Source of the DNA: Metapseudomonas otitidis
GTDB lineage: Bacteria > Pseudomonadota > Gammaproteobacteria > Pseudomonadales > Pseudomonadaceae
Direction of reading: 5' to 3'
Length of the DNA: 64,000 nt
Assembly (NCBI RefSeq): GCF_900111835.1
Contig: NZ_FOJP01000006.1
Location: 216,820-280,819, forward strand
Position numbers and translations under genes: made by a program. Positions 46,051-54,508 of this stretch are shown here, one piece after another. The notes below the pieces were generated by a model. The model was not told where the DNA came from, ran no database searches, and saw only the letters and a program-made list of their open reading frames with translations. Positions within the stretch are counted from its first letter, which is position 1, and each line of letters opens with the position of its first letter.

Positions 46051-49000
46051 TCAGGCCTCCTCCAGCACCACCACCCGCTGCCCGGCGCGCACCGGCGAGC
46101 CGGGTTGCACGCGGACTTCGCGGACCACGCCATCGCGCGGGGCGGTGAGGGGGATCTCCATCTTCATCGACTCCAGGATCACCAGCACATCGCCGGCCTT
46201 CACGCTGGCGCCGGCCTCCACCTGCACCTGCCAGAGGTTGCCGGCGATATGGCTTTCGATGGCGTGCTGGCCGGCGTCCAGCGGGGCGTCCTCGCCCAGC
46301 TCCGGCGCCGGGTCCTCGCTGTCGAAATGGGCCTGGCCGGAGGCGAGCCAGCGTTCCCGCTCGGCGTTGAAGGCCGCCTGCTGTTGGGCGCGGAAGGCGG
46401 CGATGCCCTCGGCCTCGGCGGCGAGGAAGGCCTGGTAGTCCGCCAGACGCAGTTCGCTGTGCTCGATGCGCAGCGGGAAGCGCCCCAGGGGAAAGTCGCG
46501 GCGGATGCGCAGCAGCTCCTCGGCACTCACCGGGTAGAAGCGGATCTGGTCGAAGAAGCGCAGCAGCCAGGGCTTGCCGTCGAAGGCGGCCACCTCGCGG
46601 TAGCGGTTCCACATCTGCAGGGTGCGGCCGACGAACTGGTAGCCGCCGGGGCCTTCCATGCCGTAGACGCACATGTAGGCGCCGCCGATGCCCACCGAGT
46701 TCTCCGCGGTCCAGGTGCGCGCCGGGTTGTACTTGGTGGTCACCAGGCGGTGGCGCGGGTCCAGCGGGGTGGCCACCGGCGCGCCGAGGTAGACGTCGCC
46801 CAGGCCCATCACCAGGTAGCGGGCGTCGAACACCGTGCGCTGCACCTCGTCGAGGTTGGGCAGGTCGTTGATGCGGCGGATGAATTCCAGGTTGCTCGGG
46901 CACCAGGGCGCGTCCTTGCGCACGGTGGTCATGTACTTCTCGATGGCCAACTGGCAAGCCGGGTCGTCCCAGGACAGCGGCAGGTGGACGATGCGCGACG
47001 GCACCTTGAGATCGCCAGCGGCGCAGACGCCGTCCCAGAGCCCCGCGACCACTTGCAGCAGGCGTTCCAGGGGCAGGGTTTCCGGCTGGTAGTGCACCTG
47101 CAGCGAGCGGATGCCCGGGGTGAGGTCGATGACGCCTTGCAGCGCCTCGGCCTCCAGCGCCTGCATCAGCGCGTGACCCCGGAAGCGCAGCACCAGGTCC
47201 AGCTCCGCCGCGCCGATCTCCAGCAGCAGGTGGGTGTCGCCGGAGAGGCGTGCGACCAGGCGTGTGGCGTCCTGACCGAGGTCGAGGACGATGGGGCTCG
47301 AAAGCTCGGCCGCGCCTCTAGGCGCGGATTCATCCGCGATTTGGCTGCTACCCGCATCGCGAATGAATTCGCTCCCACGAAGAGTGTTGCATTCGCGGTC
47401 ACCTGCCTTGGCCAGCTCCCGCGCCGTGGCGATATCCACCGGCTCGAAGCGCACCTTGTCGCCGGCCTTGAGCTGGCCGAGCTGCCAGAGGTCGGCCTCG
47501 ATCACCGTCACCGGGCAGACGAAGCCGCCCAGGCTGGGGCCGTCCGGGCCGAGGATCACCGGCATGTCGCCGGTGAAGTCCACCGCGCCGATGGCGTAGG
47601 GGTTGTCGTGGATGTTGGAGGGGTGCAGGCCGGCCTCGCCGCCGCTCTCGCGCACCCATTCCGGCTTCGGGCCGATCAGGCGCACGCCGGTGCGGCTGGA
47701 GTTGAAGTGCACTTCCCAGGCGGTGGCGAAGAAGGTCTCGATGGAGGCCGCGGTGAAGTATTCCGGTGCGCCGTGGGGGCCGTAGATCACGCGGAGGCGG
47801 CGCACCTCGGGCAGCGGTGGGTACAGGGCTTCGGGCAGGCGGGCGCCGGCTGCGCGGTCGGCCAAGGGCGCCAGGTGCAGCACGTCGCCGGCCCGCAGGG
47901 CCCGGCCGCCGTGGCCGCCGAACTGGCCGAGGGTGAAGGTGCTCTTGCTGCCCAGGTAGTCCGGCACCTGCAGGCCGCCGCGCAGGCACAGGTAGCTGCG
48001 TGCGCCGGCCCCGGCAAGTGTGCCGAGGGCGAGGGTGGCGCCGGCGGGCACTAGGATCGCGGTGCCCAATGGCTGTGGCTGGCCGTCGAGACTGAGCGGG
48101 ATCGGCGCGCCGGTGACGGCCACCACCGCGTCGGTGTTGAAGCGCAGGGTGGGGCCGCTCATGGTGATTTCCAGCGCGGCGGCGCCTTCCTCGTTGCCCA
48201 GCAGGCGGTTGCCCAGGCGCAGGGCGCGGCTGTCCATGGGGCCGGATGGTGGCACGCCCACGGCCCAGTAGCCGAGGCGGCCGGGGTAGTCCTGCACGGT
48301 GGTCTGGGTGCCGGCGCCGAGCACCTCGACGGTGTGGGCGCGGTAGGCGAGGTGTTCCAGGCAGCGGGTCCAGGGCTGGCCGCTGGCGAAGGGCGCATCG
48401 GCCAGGATCTGCCGCAGGTAGTCGAGGTTGCTTTCCACGCCGTAGAGCTGCGTGTCGGCCAGGGCGCGGTCGAGGGCGACGCTGGCCTCATCGCGGTTCG
48501 CTGCCCAGGTGATCAGCTTGGCGATCATCGGGTCGAAGTAGGGCGGGATCTCGCAGCCCGCTTCCACCCAGGTGTCGATGCGCAGGGCGCGGCCGTCCGC
48601 CTCGGGGAAGCGCACGGCGGTGAGCAGCCCGGGGCTGGGCTGGAAGTCGCGGCCCGGGTCCTCGGCGTAGAGCCGCGCCTGGATGGCGTGGCCGCTGGGG
48701 CGCAGGCCCTTCGCCAGCTCGGCGAGCGGGGGCAGGGTGCCGGCGGCCAGCTCGACCATCCAGCGCACCAGGTCGACGCCCCAGACCTGTTCGGTGACGC
48801 CGTGCTCCACCTGCAGGCGGGTGTTCACTTCCAGGAAGTAGAAGCGCTCGGCCTCGCTGTCGTAGACGAATTCCACGGTGCCGGCGCTGCGGTAGCTGAC
48901 CGCCCTGGCCAGCTGGATGGCGGCGGCGCAGAGCGCCTCGGCCATGCCGGCGGGCAGGTTGGGCGCGGGGGTTTCCTCCAGCACCTTCTGGTTGCGCCGC

Positions 49001-49692
49001 TGCACCGAGCAGTCGCGCACGCCGAGGGCGATCACCTCGCCCTGGCCATCGCCGAACACCTGCACCTCCAGGTGGCGGGCCCGCTGGATGTACTTCTCGA
49101 TGAACACCCCGGCGTCACTGAAGTTGTTCTGCCCCAGGCGCTTCACCGCCTCGAAGGCTTCGCTCAACTCGCTGGCCGAGCGGCATACGCGCATGCCGAT
49201 GCCGCCACCGCCGGCGGTGCTTTTCAGCATCACCGGGTAGCCCACCTGCTCGCCGGCCACCAGCGCCGCGTCGAGGCTTTCCAGCAGTTCAGTGCCTTCG
49301 AGCATCGGCACCCCCTCGGCCTTGGCCAGGGCACGGGCGGTGTGCTTGAGGCCGAACACGCGCAGCTGCGCTGGCGTCGGCCCGACGAAGGCGATGCCGG
49401 CCGCCTCGCAGGCCTCGGCGAAGGCGGCGTTCTCGGAGAGGAAGCCGTAGCCGGGGTGGATCGCCTGGGCGCCGCTCTCACGGGCCACGGCGAGGATCTT
49501 GTCCACCACCAGGTAGGTGCTGGCGGCCGGGCCGTCGCCCAGGCTGTGGGCCTCGTCGGCCTGCTGGATGTGCAGGCTGGCGACATCCGCCTCGGCGTAC
49601 ACGGCGACGCCGCGCACGTCGAGCTGGCGCAGGGTGCGGAGGATGCGGCAGGCGATGGCGCCGCGGTTGGCGATCAGGAGTTTCTTGAACAT
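46051..49692 (-). CDS. Biotin-dependent guanidine/urea carboxylase
   Basis: A 1213-residue multidomain enzyme. Biotin carboxylase spans ~1-450 (KSTAGGGGIGMRV, FYFLEVNTRLQVEHGVTE), an AHS1/KipA-like domain ~475-765, an AHS2/KipI-like domain from ~800, the carboxyltransferase completes by ~1100, and a biotinyl domain lies at ~1145-1213 with biotin Lys1177 (LESMKMEIP). The enzyme carboxylates urea or guanidine using ATP and bicarbonate. The guanidine-I riboswitch and DUF1989 partners upstream favour guanidine. The start ATG at 49692 has GAGGG upstream. Residues ~769-793 are encoded by an inserted palindromic repeat between the two AHS domains. No allophanate hydrolase gene follows. Confidence 0.9.
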   Translation of the reverse strand: MFKKLLIANRGAIACRILRTLRQLDVRGVAVYAEADVASLHIQQADEAHSLGDGPAASTYLVVDKILAVARESGAQAIHPGYGFLSENAAFAEACEAAGIAFVGPTPAQLRVFGLKHTARALAKAEGVPMLEGTELLESLDAALVAGEQVGYPVMLKSTAGGGGIGMRVCRSASELSEAFEAVKRLGQNNFSDAGVFIEKYIQRARHLEVQVFGDGQGEVIALGVRDCSVQRRNQKVLEETPAPNLPAGMAEALCAAAIQLARAVSYRSAGTVEFVYDSEAERFYFLEVNTRLQVEHGVTEQVWGVDLVRWMVELAAGTLPPLAELAKGLRPSGHAIQARLYAEDPGRDFQPSPGLLTAVRFPEADGRALRIDTWVEAGCEIPPYFDPMIAKLITWAANRDEASVALDRALADTQLYGVESNLDYLRQILADAPFASGQPWTRCLEHLAYRAHTVEVLGAGTQTTVQDYPGRLGYWAVGVPPSGPMDSRALRLGNRLLGNEEGAAALEITMSGPTLRFNTDAVVAVTGAPIPLSLDGQPQPLGTAILVPAGATLALGTLAGAGARSYLCLRGGLQVPDYLGSKSTFTLGQFGGHGGRALRAGDVLHLAPLADRAAGARLPEALYPPLPEVRRLRVIYGPHGAPEYFTAASIETFFATAWEVHFNSSRTGVRLIGPKPEWVRESGGEAGLHPSNIHDNPYAIGAVDFTGDMPVILGPDGPSLGGFVCPVTVIEADLWQLGQLKAGDKVRFEPVDIATARELAKAGDRECNTLRGSEFIRDAGSSQIADESAPRGAAELSSPIVLDLGQDATRLVARLSGDTHLLLEIGAAELDLVLRFRGHALMQALEAEALQGVIDLTPGIRSLQVHYQPETLPLERLLQVVAGLWDGVCAAGDLKVPSRIVHLPLSWDDPACQLAIEKYMTTVRKDAPWCPSNLEFIRRINDLPNLDEVQRTVFDARYLVMGLGDVYLGAPVATPLDPRHRLVTTKYNPARTWTAENSVGIGGAYMCVYGMEGPGGYQFVGRTLQMWNRYREVAAFDGKPWLLRFFDQIRFYPVSAEELLRIRRDFPLGRFPLRIEHSELRLADYQAFLAAEAEGIAAFRAQQQAAFNAERERWLASGQAHFDSEDPAPELGEDAPLDAGQHAIESHIAGNLWQVQVEAGASVKAGDVLVILESMKMEIPLTAPRDGVVREVRVQPGSPVRAGQRVVVLEEA
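47315..47386. repeat. Two-hairpin palindromic (REP-like) element inside the carboxylase gene
   Basis: CGCGGAT-TC-ATCCGCG (47323-47338) and GCGAAT-GA-ATTCGC (47359-47372), in opposite orientation about 20 nt apart, are bordered by CGCTCCCAC. This is the layout of Pseudomonas intergenic repeats. The coding frame runs through it unbroken, giving the peptide TLRGSEFIRDAGSSQIADES in the linker between AHS1 and AHS2. Confidence 0.8.
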
Positions 49693-49777
49693 TGCAGAAC
49701 CCTCGAAAGGGATGGCGGGCCGTCCCGCCGTGTTCGTCTGCACCACGGTCGTCCGTGGCTGGCGTGCTGTGACCTGC

Positions 49778-49826
49778 AGGAGCCCGCTCTGCGGGCGAAG
49801 CGTTCGCGAGCAGAGCTCGCTCCTAC
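49778..49826. repeat. Head-to-head REP-like pair upstream of the carboxylase gene
   Basis: GCCCGC-TCT-GCGGGC (49782-49796) and GCGAGC-AGA-GCTCGC (49806-49820) lie between outer arms AGGAGC (49778-49783) and GCTCCT (49819-49824), ending in the CTAC border. It occupies the 207-nt gap between the DUF1989 gene and the carboxylase. It belongs to the same family as the element within the carboxylase gene: the GGAGCGA core is shared and the stem bases vary in a compensated way. Confidence 0.8.
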
Positions 49827-49899
49827 GGTCGTGGTCCGGGGTTCTTGCCGAGGCATTGCCCCGAACGGCTCTGGCACAGGAGGAACAACCAGCGGCGAA

Positions 49900-50535
49900 T
49901 CAGTCCCATACCAGCACCTGCGCCGGAGTCGGGTTCCAGCCGTTGCAGGGGTTGTTCAGCTGCGGGCAGTTGGAGATGAGGACGATGATGTCCATGTGGG
50001 CCAGCAGCTCGACGTACTTGCCGGGGGCGGAGATGCCGTCCTCGAAGGTGAGGCCGCCTTCGGGGGTGACCGGCACGTTCATGAAGAAGTTGATGTTGGC
50101 GCTGATGTCGCGCTTGGCCAGGCGGCCGTCGTGCAGGCTGGCGCGCAGGAAGTTGTCGCGGCAGCTGTGCATGTAGCGGGTGCCGAGGGCGTAGCGCACG
50201 GTGTTGCTTTCCTGGGCGCAGGCGCCGCCGAGGGTGTCGTGGCGGCCGCAGGTGTCGGCGACGATGCTCAGCATCGGGTTGCCGAGGTTGGACCAGAGCA
50301 CGCTGCCGGGGCCGAGGTAGACGCGGTTCTGCTTGCGCAGGGTGCGTTGCACGTCATAGCGCTCGCGCGGGTTGCGCGCGCTGTAGAAGAGGGTGTCCAC
50401 CGCCTGGTTGCCCTCCAGGTCGAGCAGGCGCAGGGTCTGGCCGGCCTTCACTTCGGTCATGAAGGGTTCGCCGGCGGCGATCACGGCGGTGTAGACGGCG
50501 GCTTCGGGGTGTTTGTCGCTGGGAGTCGGGTTCAT
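49900..50535 (-). CDS. DUF1989 protein UAAP2-type, likely carboxyguanidine deiminase subunit
   Basis: This 211-residue cytosolic protein of the urea-amidolyase-associated DUF1989 family has DLEGNQAVDTLFYSARNP (~38-55) and CGRHDTLGGACAQES (~96-110) with conserved Cys/His that suit a metal site, and SANINFFMNVPVTPEG near 145-160. Published work, as I recall, shows that the two UAAP proteins form a heteromeric carboxyguanidine deiminase (CgdAB) converting the carboxylase product towards allophanate. It lies 10 nt after its partner gene. Confidence 0.85.
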   Translation of the reverse strand: MNPTPSDKHPEAAVYTAVIAAGEPFMTEVKAGQTLRLLDLEGNQAVDTLFYSARNPRERYDVQRTLRKQNRVYLGPGSVLWSNLGNPMLSIVADTCGRHDTLGGACAQESNTVRYALGTRYMHSCRDNFLRASLHDGRLAKRDISANINFFMNVPVTPEGGLTFEDGISAPGKYVELLAHMDIIVLISNCPQLNNPCNGWNPTPAQVLVWD

Positions 50536-50545
50536 CGGGTGGCCC

Positions 50546-51274
50546 TCAGATGTACAGGCGTTCGGTGTTGTGGAAGCCGCGGCCGTTCTCCGGGCGCGAG
50601 GTGCGGCAGAGCAGGGTGATGCCGTCGCTCTCGACCTTGTGCCAGGCCAGCTGCACGGGCTTGGGCGCGTAGACGGGGTCGGGGTCCATGGGGTGCTGCA
50701 GGGCGGTGAGCACCACCAGGGTGTCCATCGGCGCGTACAGCTCGATGTAATCGCCGGCCTGGCTGTTGCCGGGCGCGAAGTGGAAGCAGCCGTCGGCGTC
50801 CACGGTGACCTTGCTGAACAGGTTCAGGCACATCAGCAGGTCCTGCAGGTTCAGGTCCCACTTGCCCATTTCCACCAGCAGGTTGTCGACGCCGTTGCGG
50901 AAGAAGCCGTTGCGCAGTTCCTGGTAGCGGCCCTGGCCGTACTTCTCGCGCACTTCCTCGGCGTTGAGCACGCCGCCGAAGCTGTCGTGCCAGCCGCAGC
51001 TGTCGGCGGTGATGGCGGCGAGCACGCGGCCCATGTCCGAGTACAGGCAGTGGCCGGCGGTGAGCTTGGCGGTGTGCTGGCACTTGAGGCTGTCCGGCAG
51101 GTTCAGGCGCTCGCTCTTCTCGGTGGCGTTGAACAGCAGCAGGCTGACGTTGGCGCCGCCCTCGATGTCGCTGATGCGCAGCAACTGGCCGCGCTTGAGG
51201 ACGAAGGAGGTGTGGCCGCCGCCGGGGACGGTTTCCTCAAAGAGGGTGGGGCGCAGGGCCAGGGATGCGGTCAT
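50546..51274 (-). CDS. DUF1989 protein UAAP1-type, likely carboxyguanidine deiminase subunit
   Basis: This 242-residue paralogue of the next gene has DIEGGANVSLLLFNATEKSE (~36-55), ADSCGWHDSFGGVLN (~89-103) and LNLFSKVTVDADGCFHFAPG (~150-170). The aligned Cys-x2-His stretch is shared with its partner, supporting a common metal-dependent fold. Predicted to act with UAAP2 and the carboxylase in guanidine breakdown. It is 13 nt downstream of the ABC ATPase gene in the same operon. Confidence 0.85.
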   Translation of the reverse strand: MTASLALRPTLFEETVPGGGHTSFVLKRGQLLRISDIEGGANVSLLLFNATEKSERLNLPDSLKCQHTAKLTAGHCLYSDMGRVLAAITADSCGWHDSFGGVLNAEEVREKYGQGRYQELRNGFFRNGVDNLLVEMGKWDLNLQDLLMCLNLFSKVTVDADGCFHFAPGNSQAGDYIELYAPMDTLVVLTALQHPMDPDPVYAPKPVQLAWHKVESDGITLLCRTSRPENGRGFHNTERLYI

Positions 51275-51287
51275 GGGCAGGCTCCTT

Positions 51288-52088
51288 TCAATGGGCCGGG
51301 GCGGTCTGCAGGGCGCGGGTGACCCGCTCCGGCAGGGCTTCGACGGCGGCGCGCGCGGCGCGGCGGTCGCTGTTCAGGGGGATGTCGTAGGTGATGCGCG
51401 CGCCGTAGGCGTTGGGCGCGTGCGGGTCGTGGCGGACCTTGTCGAAGACCATCAGCCGGGTGCCGAGGCTGAAGCCTTCGGCCAGGTCGTGGGTGACCAT
51501 GAACACGGTCAGCCGGGTTTCCTGCCACAGGCCCAGCAGCAGCTCGTGCATGTCCTTGCGGATGCCCGGGTCGAGGGCGCCGAAGGGCTCGTCGAGCAGC
51601 AGCACGCGTGGCTTCATCACCAGGGCCTGGGCGATGGCCAGGCGCTGCTGCATGCCGCCGGAGAGCTGCGCGGGGTATTTGCCCTGCGCGTGGCCGAGGC
51701 CGACCTTGGCCAGCATGGCGGCGGCCTGCTCGCGGGCCTCGCGCCGGGCGCTGCCGAAGAGGCGGCCGGGCAGGGGCGAGCGGGGCAGCTCCAGGCCGAG
51801 TGCGACGTTGTCCAGCACCGTCAGGTGGGGGAACACCGAGTAGCGCTGGAACACCACGCCGCGGCTGGCGTCGGGCTCGGCCACCAGGGGCTGGCCGTCC
51901 AGCAGCAGCTGGCCACGGCTGGGTGTTTCCTGGCCCAGCAGCATGCGCAGGAAGGTGGACTTGCCGCAGCCCGAGGCACCGACCAGGGTGCAGAACTCGC
52001 CTTCGTTCACCTTGAGGTTGAGGTTCTCCAGCACCACCTGGTCGCCGTAGGCCTGCCACAGGTTCTTCACTTCGATGAAGGCGCTCAT
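51288..52088 (-). CDS. ABC transporter ATP-binding protein (guanidine uptake)
   Basis: This 266-residue ATPase has Walker A GASGCGKST (~38-46), signature LSGGMQQRLAIAQAL, Walker B VLLLDEPFGALD and switch MVTHD. It is similar in type to nitrate/taurine-family importers. The ATG at 52088 overlaps the permease stop by 4 nt; the longer open frame upstream is the permease region read in another frame. Its place under a guanidine riboswitch suggests guanidine import. Confidence 0.9.
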   Translation of the reverse strand: MSAFIEVKNLWQAYGDQVVLENLNLKVNEGEFCTLVGASGCGKSTFLRMLLGQETPSRGQLLLDGQPLVAEPDASRGVVFQRYSVFPHLTVLDNVALGLELPRSPLPGRLFGSARREAREQAAAMLAKVGLGHAQGKYPAQLSGGMQQRLAIAQALVMKPRVLLLDEPFGALDPGIRKDMHELLLGLWQETRLTVFMVTHDLAEGFSLGTRLMVFDKVRHDPHAPNAYGARITYDIPLNSDRRAARAAVEALPERVTRALQTAPAH

Positions 52089-52900
52089 GCCTGGGCTCCT
52101 TCGTACCAGGGGAAGGCCAGGCGGGTGAGCTGGCGCAGGCTCAGGTCCATCAGCCAGGCGAGCAGGGTGATCCACACCACGTACGGCAGGATCACGTCCA
52201 TGGCCAGGTAGCGGCGGACCAGGAAGATGCGGTAGCCGAGGCCGTCGGTGGAGGCGATGGCCTCGGCGGCGATGAGGAACAGCCAGGCCGAGCCCAGCAC
52301 CAGGCGCAGGGAGATGAGCAGACGCGGCAGCAGCTGCGGCAGCACCACGCGCAGGATCAGGGTCCATGTGTTGGCACCCAGGGTCTGCGCCTTGATCAGC
52401 AGCTCGCGTGGGATTTCCCGGGCGCGCTGCTCCAGGTCGCGGGCCAGCACCGGGGTGATGCCGATGACGATCAGCATCACCTTGGACAGCTCGCCGAGGC
52501 CGAAGACGATGAACAGGATCGGCAGGATCGCCAGCGGCGGCACCATCGACAGCACCGTGAGCAGCGGCGACAGCGGCGCGCCGAACAGCGGCAGGGTGCC
52601 GGCGGCGATGCCCAGGCACAGGCCCAGCAGCGCGGCGATGGCCAGGCCCGTGGCCAGGCGCTTGAGGCTGGAGGCGCTGTCCTGCCAGAACAGGTAGTCG
52701 CCGGAGCGCTTGTCCTCGGTGAAGGCCAGGCGCTGCACCGCCTCGACCATCTGAGTGGCGCTGGGCAGCAGCTTGTCGTTGGGGTTCTCCGCCAGACGCG
52801 ATGCCGAGCCGGTGAAGTAGGCCAGCAACAGCAGGGCGAAGGGCAGCAGGATCAGCAGCAGCCTTCCTGCACGGTCCGGGTGGCGGTTGATCAGGCGCAT
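52085..52900 (-). CDS. ABC transporter permease (guanidine uptake)
   Basis: This 271-residue protein has about six helices and the binding-protein-dependent transport loop (EIPRELLIKAQTLGANTWTLI) that contacts the ATPase. The start at the ATG at 52900 (MRLINRHPDRAG) is preferred to a GTG three codons upstream. It lies 70 nt after the substrate-binding protein gene. Confidence 0.88.
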   Translation of the reverse strand: MRLINRHPDRAGRLLLILLPFALLLLAYFTGSASRLAENPNDKLLPSATQMVEAVQRLAFTEDKRSGDYLFWQDSASSLKRLATGLAIAALLGLCLGIAAGTLPLFGAPLSPLLTVLSMVPPLAILPILFIVFGLGELSKVMLIVIGITPVLARDLEQRAREIPRELLIKAQTLGANTWTLILRVVLPQLLPRLLISLRLVLGSAWLFLIAAEAIASTDGLGYRIFLVRRYLAMDVILPYVVWITLLAWLMDLSLRQLTRLAFPWYEGAQA

Positions 52901-52970
52901 GGCGAGCACTCGGTGGCGTGGGGCGGCGCAGGCGGGGCCGGGGTGGCGCCCGCCAGCGGTTGGGGGCGGC

Positions 52971-54038
52971 TCAGAGCGTGCCGTCGGCGGCCATCTGCAC
53001 GTAGGTCGGGTCGAAGCGCAGCTTCACGTTGGCCTTGTCGCCGGTGACCAGCCCCTTGGCGAAGCCCATGCCCACTGCGTGGGCGTCCTTGGCGCCTTCA
53101 CCCAGCAGGCCGTGGGCGAAGGAGAAGGTGGCCACCTTGTCCATGGTCGCCGGCAGTTTCGGGCTGGTGACGAACTCCAGGGCTTCGGCCGGCGTGCCGA
53201 ACAGGCGGGTGGCGTCCAGCTGGGCCTGGTAACCCGCCAGGTCGGTGCCCGAGGCCTTGGCCATGTGTGTCAGGGCGGCGGTGCTCTCGACAGTGCCGGC
53301 CTTCATCAGCGCGACGATCTCGAACCAGGCGCCGGTCAGCGCCTTGCCCAGGGCCGGGTTGTCCTTCAGGGTCTCGGTGTTCACCACCATCATGTCCATG
53401 ATTTCGCCGGGCACCTTGCTGGAGTCGAAGACCAGGCTGGTGCCGGGCTTGGCCTTGATCTCGGCGAGCATCGGGTTCCAGGTGGTCACCGCCTGCACCT
53501 CGTCGGTGTCGAAGGCGGCGGCGATGTCGGCATCGGAGGTGTTCACCACCTGCACGTCCTTCTCGGCCAGGTGGGCGCGCTCCAGGGCGCGGGCCAGCAG
53601 GTAGTGGGAGACGGACAGCTCCACCAGGTTCACCGGCAGGCCCTTGAGGTCGCCGAGGGTCTTGCCTTCACCCTTGAGCACGATGCCGTCGTTGCCGTTG
53701 GAGAAGTCGCTGACGATCAGCGCGGTGCTGTCCACGCCGCCGGCGGCGGGGATGGTCAGGGCGTCCATGTTGGTCATGGTGCAACCGTCGAACTGGCCCG
53801 CTGTGTACTGGTTGATGGATTCGACGTAGTCGTTGAGCTGGGTGACCTTGATCTCGATGCCGTACTTCTTCGCCCACTTGTCGACGATGCCCTGGGTGGC
53901 ACCGTACTCCCACGGCATCCAGCCGGCGTAGATCGTCCAGCAGACGTCGAAGCTGCTCTTCTGGGCGGCGGAGGCGTTGAGGCTGAAGGCCGCAGCGAGG
54001 GCGGCGGCAGCGAGGGCGAACAGACGGGGTTTGCGCAT
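52971..54038 (-). CDS. ABC transporter periplasmic substrate-binding protein (guanidine uptake)
   Basis: This 355-residue protein has a signal peptide at ~1-24 (cleavage near ASA) and a NMT1/SsuA-type bilobed fold: CWTIYAGWMPWEYG (~33-46), DGCTMTNMDAL, STALIVSDFSNGNDGIVLKG and TTWNPMLAEI. The aromatic and acidic residues at the start of the mature protein are suitable for a cationic ligand. GGAGG lies 8 nt before the ATG at 54038. It is the first gene after the guanidine-I riboswitch. Confidence 0.88.
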   Translation of the reverse strand: MRKPRLFALAAAALAAAFSLNASAAQKSSFDVCWTIYAGWMPWEYGATQGIVDKWAKKYGIEIKVTQLNDYVESINQYTAGQFDGCTMTNMDALTIPAAGGVDSTALIVSDFSNGNDGIVLKGEGKTLGDLKGLPVNLVELSVSHYLLARALERAHLAEKDVQVVNTSDADIAAAFDTDEVQAVTTWNPMLAEIKAKPGTSLVFDSSKVPGEIMDMMVVNTETLKDNPALGKALTGAWFEIVALMKAGTVESTAALTHMAKASGTDLAGYQAQLDATRLFGTPAEALEFVTSPKLPATMDKVATFSFAHGLLGEGAKDAHAVGMGFAKGLVTGDKANVKLRFDPTYVQMAADGTL

Positions 54039-54094
54039 GGGGTACCTCCAGTTCGGTTGAGGGCGGGCGGAGCGGCGCGGCACATCCCGATCAA

Positions 54095-54191
54095 GGGGCG
54101 CGTTCTCCCGGGCTTTTGTCCCGCCGTGTAACCTCGCTGGAGGTCGCCAGCTCTCGGACCAGTCATCCGCCTGCGCGGACCGGAACCCTAG
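54095..54191 (-). ncRNA. Guanidine-I (ykkC) riboswitch
   Basis: On the minus strand the conserved elements occur in order and spacing: CTAGGGTTCCGG (54191-54180), CTGGTCCGAGAGCTGG, a variable arm, TTACACGGCGGGACAAAAGC and CCGGGAGA to about 54102. These are the signature blocks of the ykkC class, whose ligand is guanidine. It lies 56 nt upstream of the binding-protein gene and should switch on the six-gene operon when guanidine is present. I did not fold the expression platform. Confidence 0.93.
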
Positions 54192-54508
54192 CCAGCCATT
54201 GCAAATTGTGGTGCCGCGATCCCGGTGGGCCGGGTAGCTCCTGCACGCCAGTCACAAAGCGAAGGCCGTGCCAACACGGGCAAAGGCCCGCAGCAGAAGG
54301 GCCAGGCGCCGCCCCGTGGTTCGTCGGCCGCCCTCCGGCGCCCAGGGATGGGGCGTGCTGCCTCGCCGTGGTGCGTGGAAATACGCCGTAAAGGATTTTG
54401 CCGAGGGCAGGTTGCGCACCGCCGCACCGGCCCGCTGTCGAATCCGGCGGGAGCAATCCCGGGTGCCGACATTCGTGGGCACCGTCCCAGCGGTCGAAGG
54501 AGGCCGCC
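54192..54508. other. Divergent intergenic region: promoter area of the guanidine operon and lipoprotein gene
   Basis: These 317 nt contain no convincing gene, and the several open frames here lack consistent starts and codon bias. The riboswitch transcript must begin near 54195-54210. A near-match to a sigma-54 promoter is present but has the wrong spacing. The lipoprotein ribosome-binding site (GGAGG) lies at the right end. Confidence 0.5.

Noticed and set aside
47315..47386. Insertion sequence or frameshift within the carboxylase
   Set aside because: The element is about 70 nt, has no transposase and leaves the reading frame intact, so it is a palindromic repeat and the gene is not a pseudogene.
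54199..54216. Sigma-54-like sequence (CGGCAC...TTGCA, minus strand) just upstream of the guanidine riboswitch
   Set aside because: The GG and GC elements are 11 nt apart instead of the required 10, so it is unlikely to work as a -24/-12 promoter.
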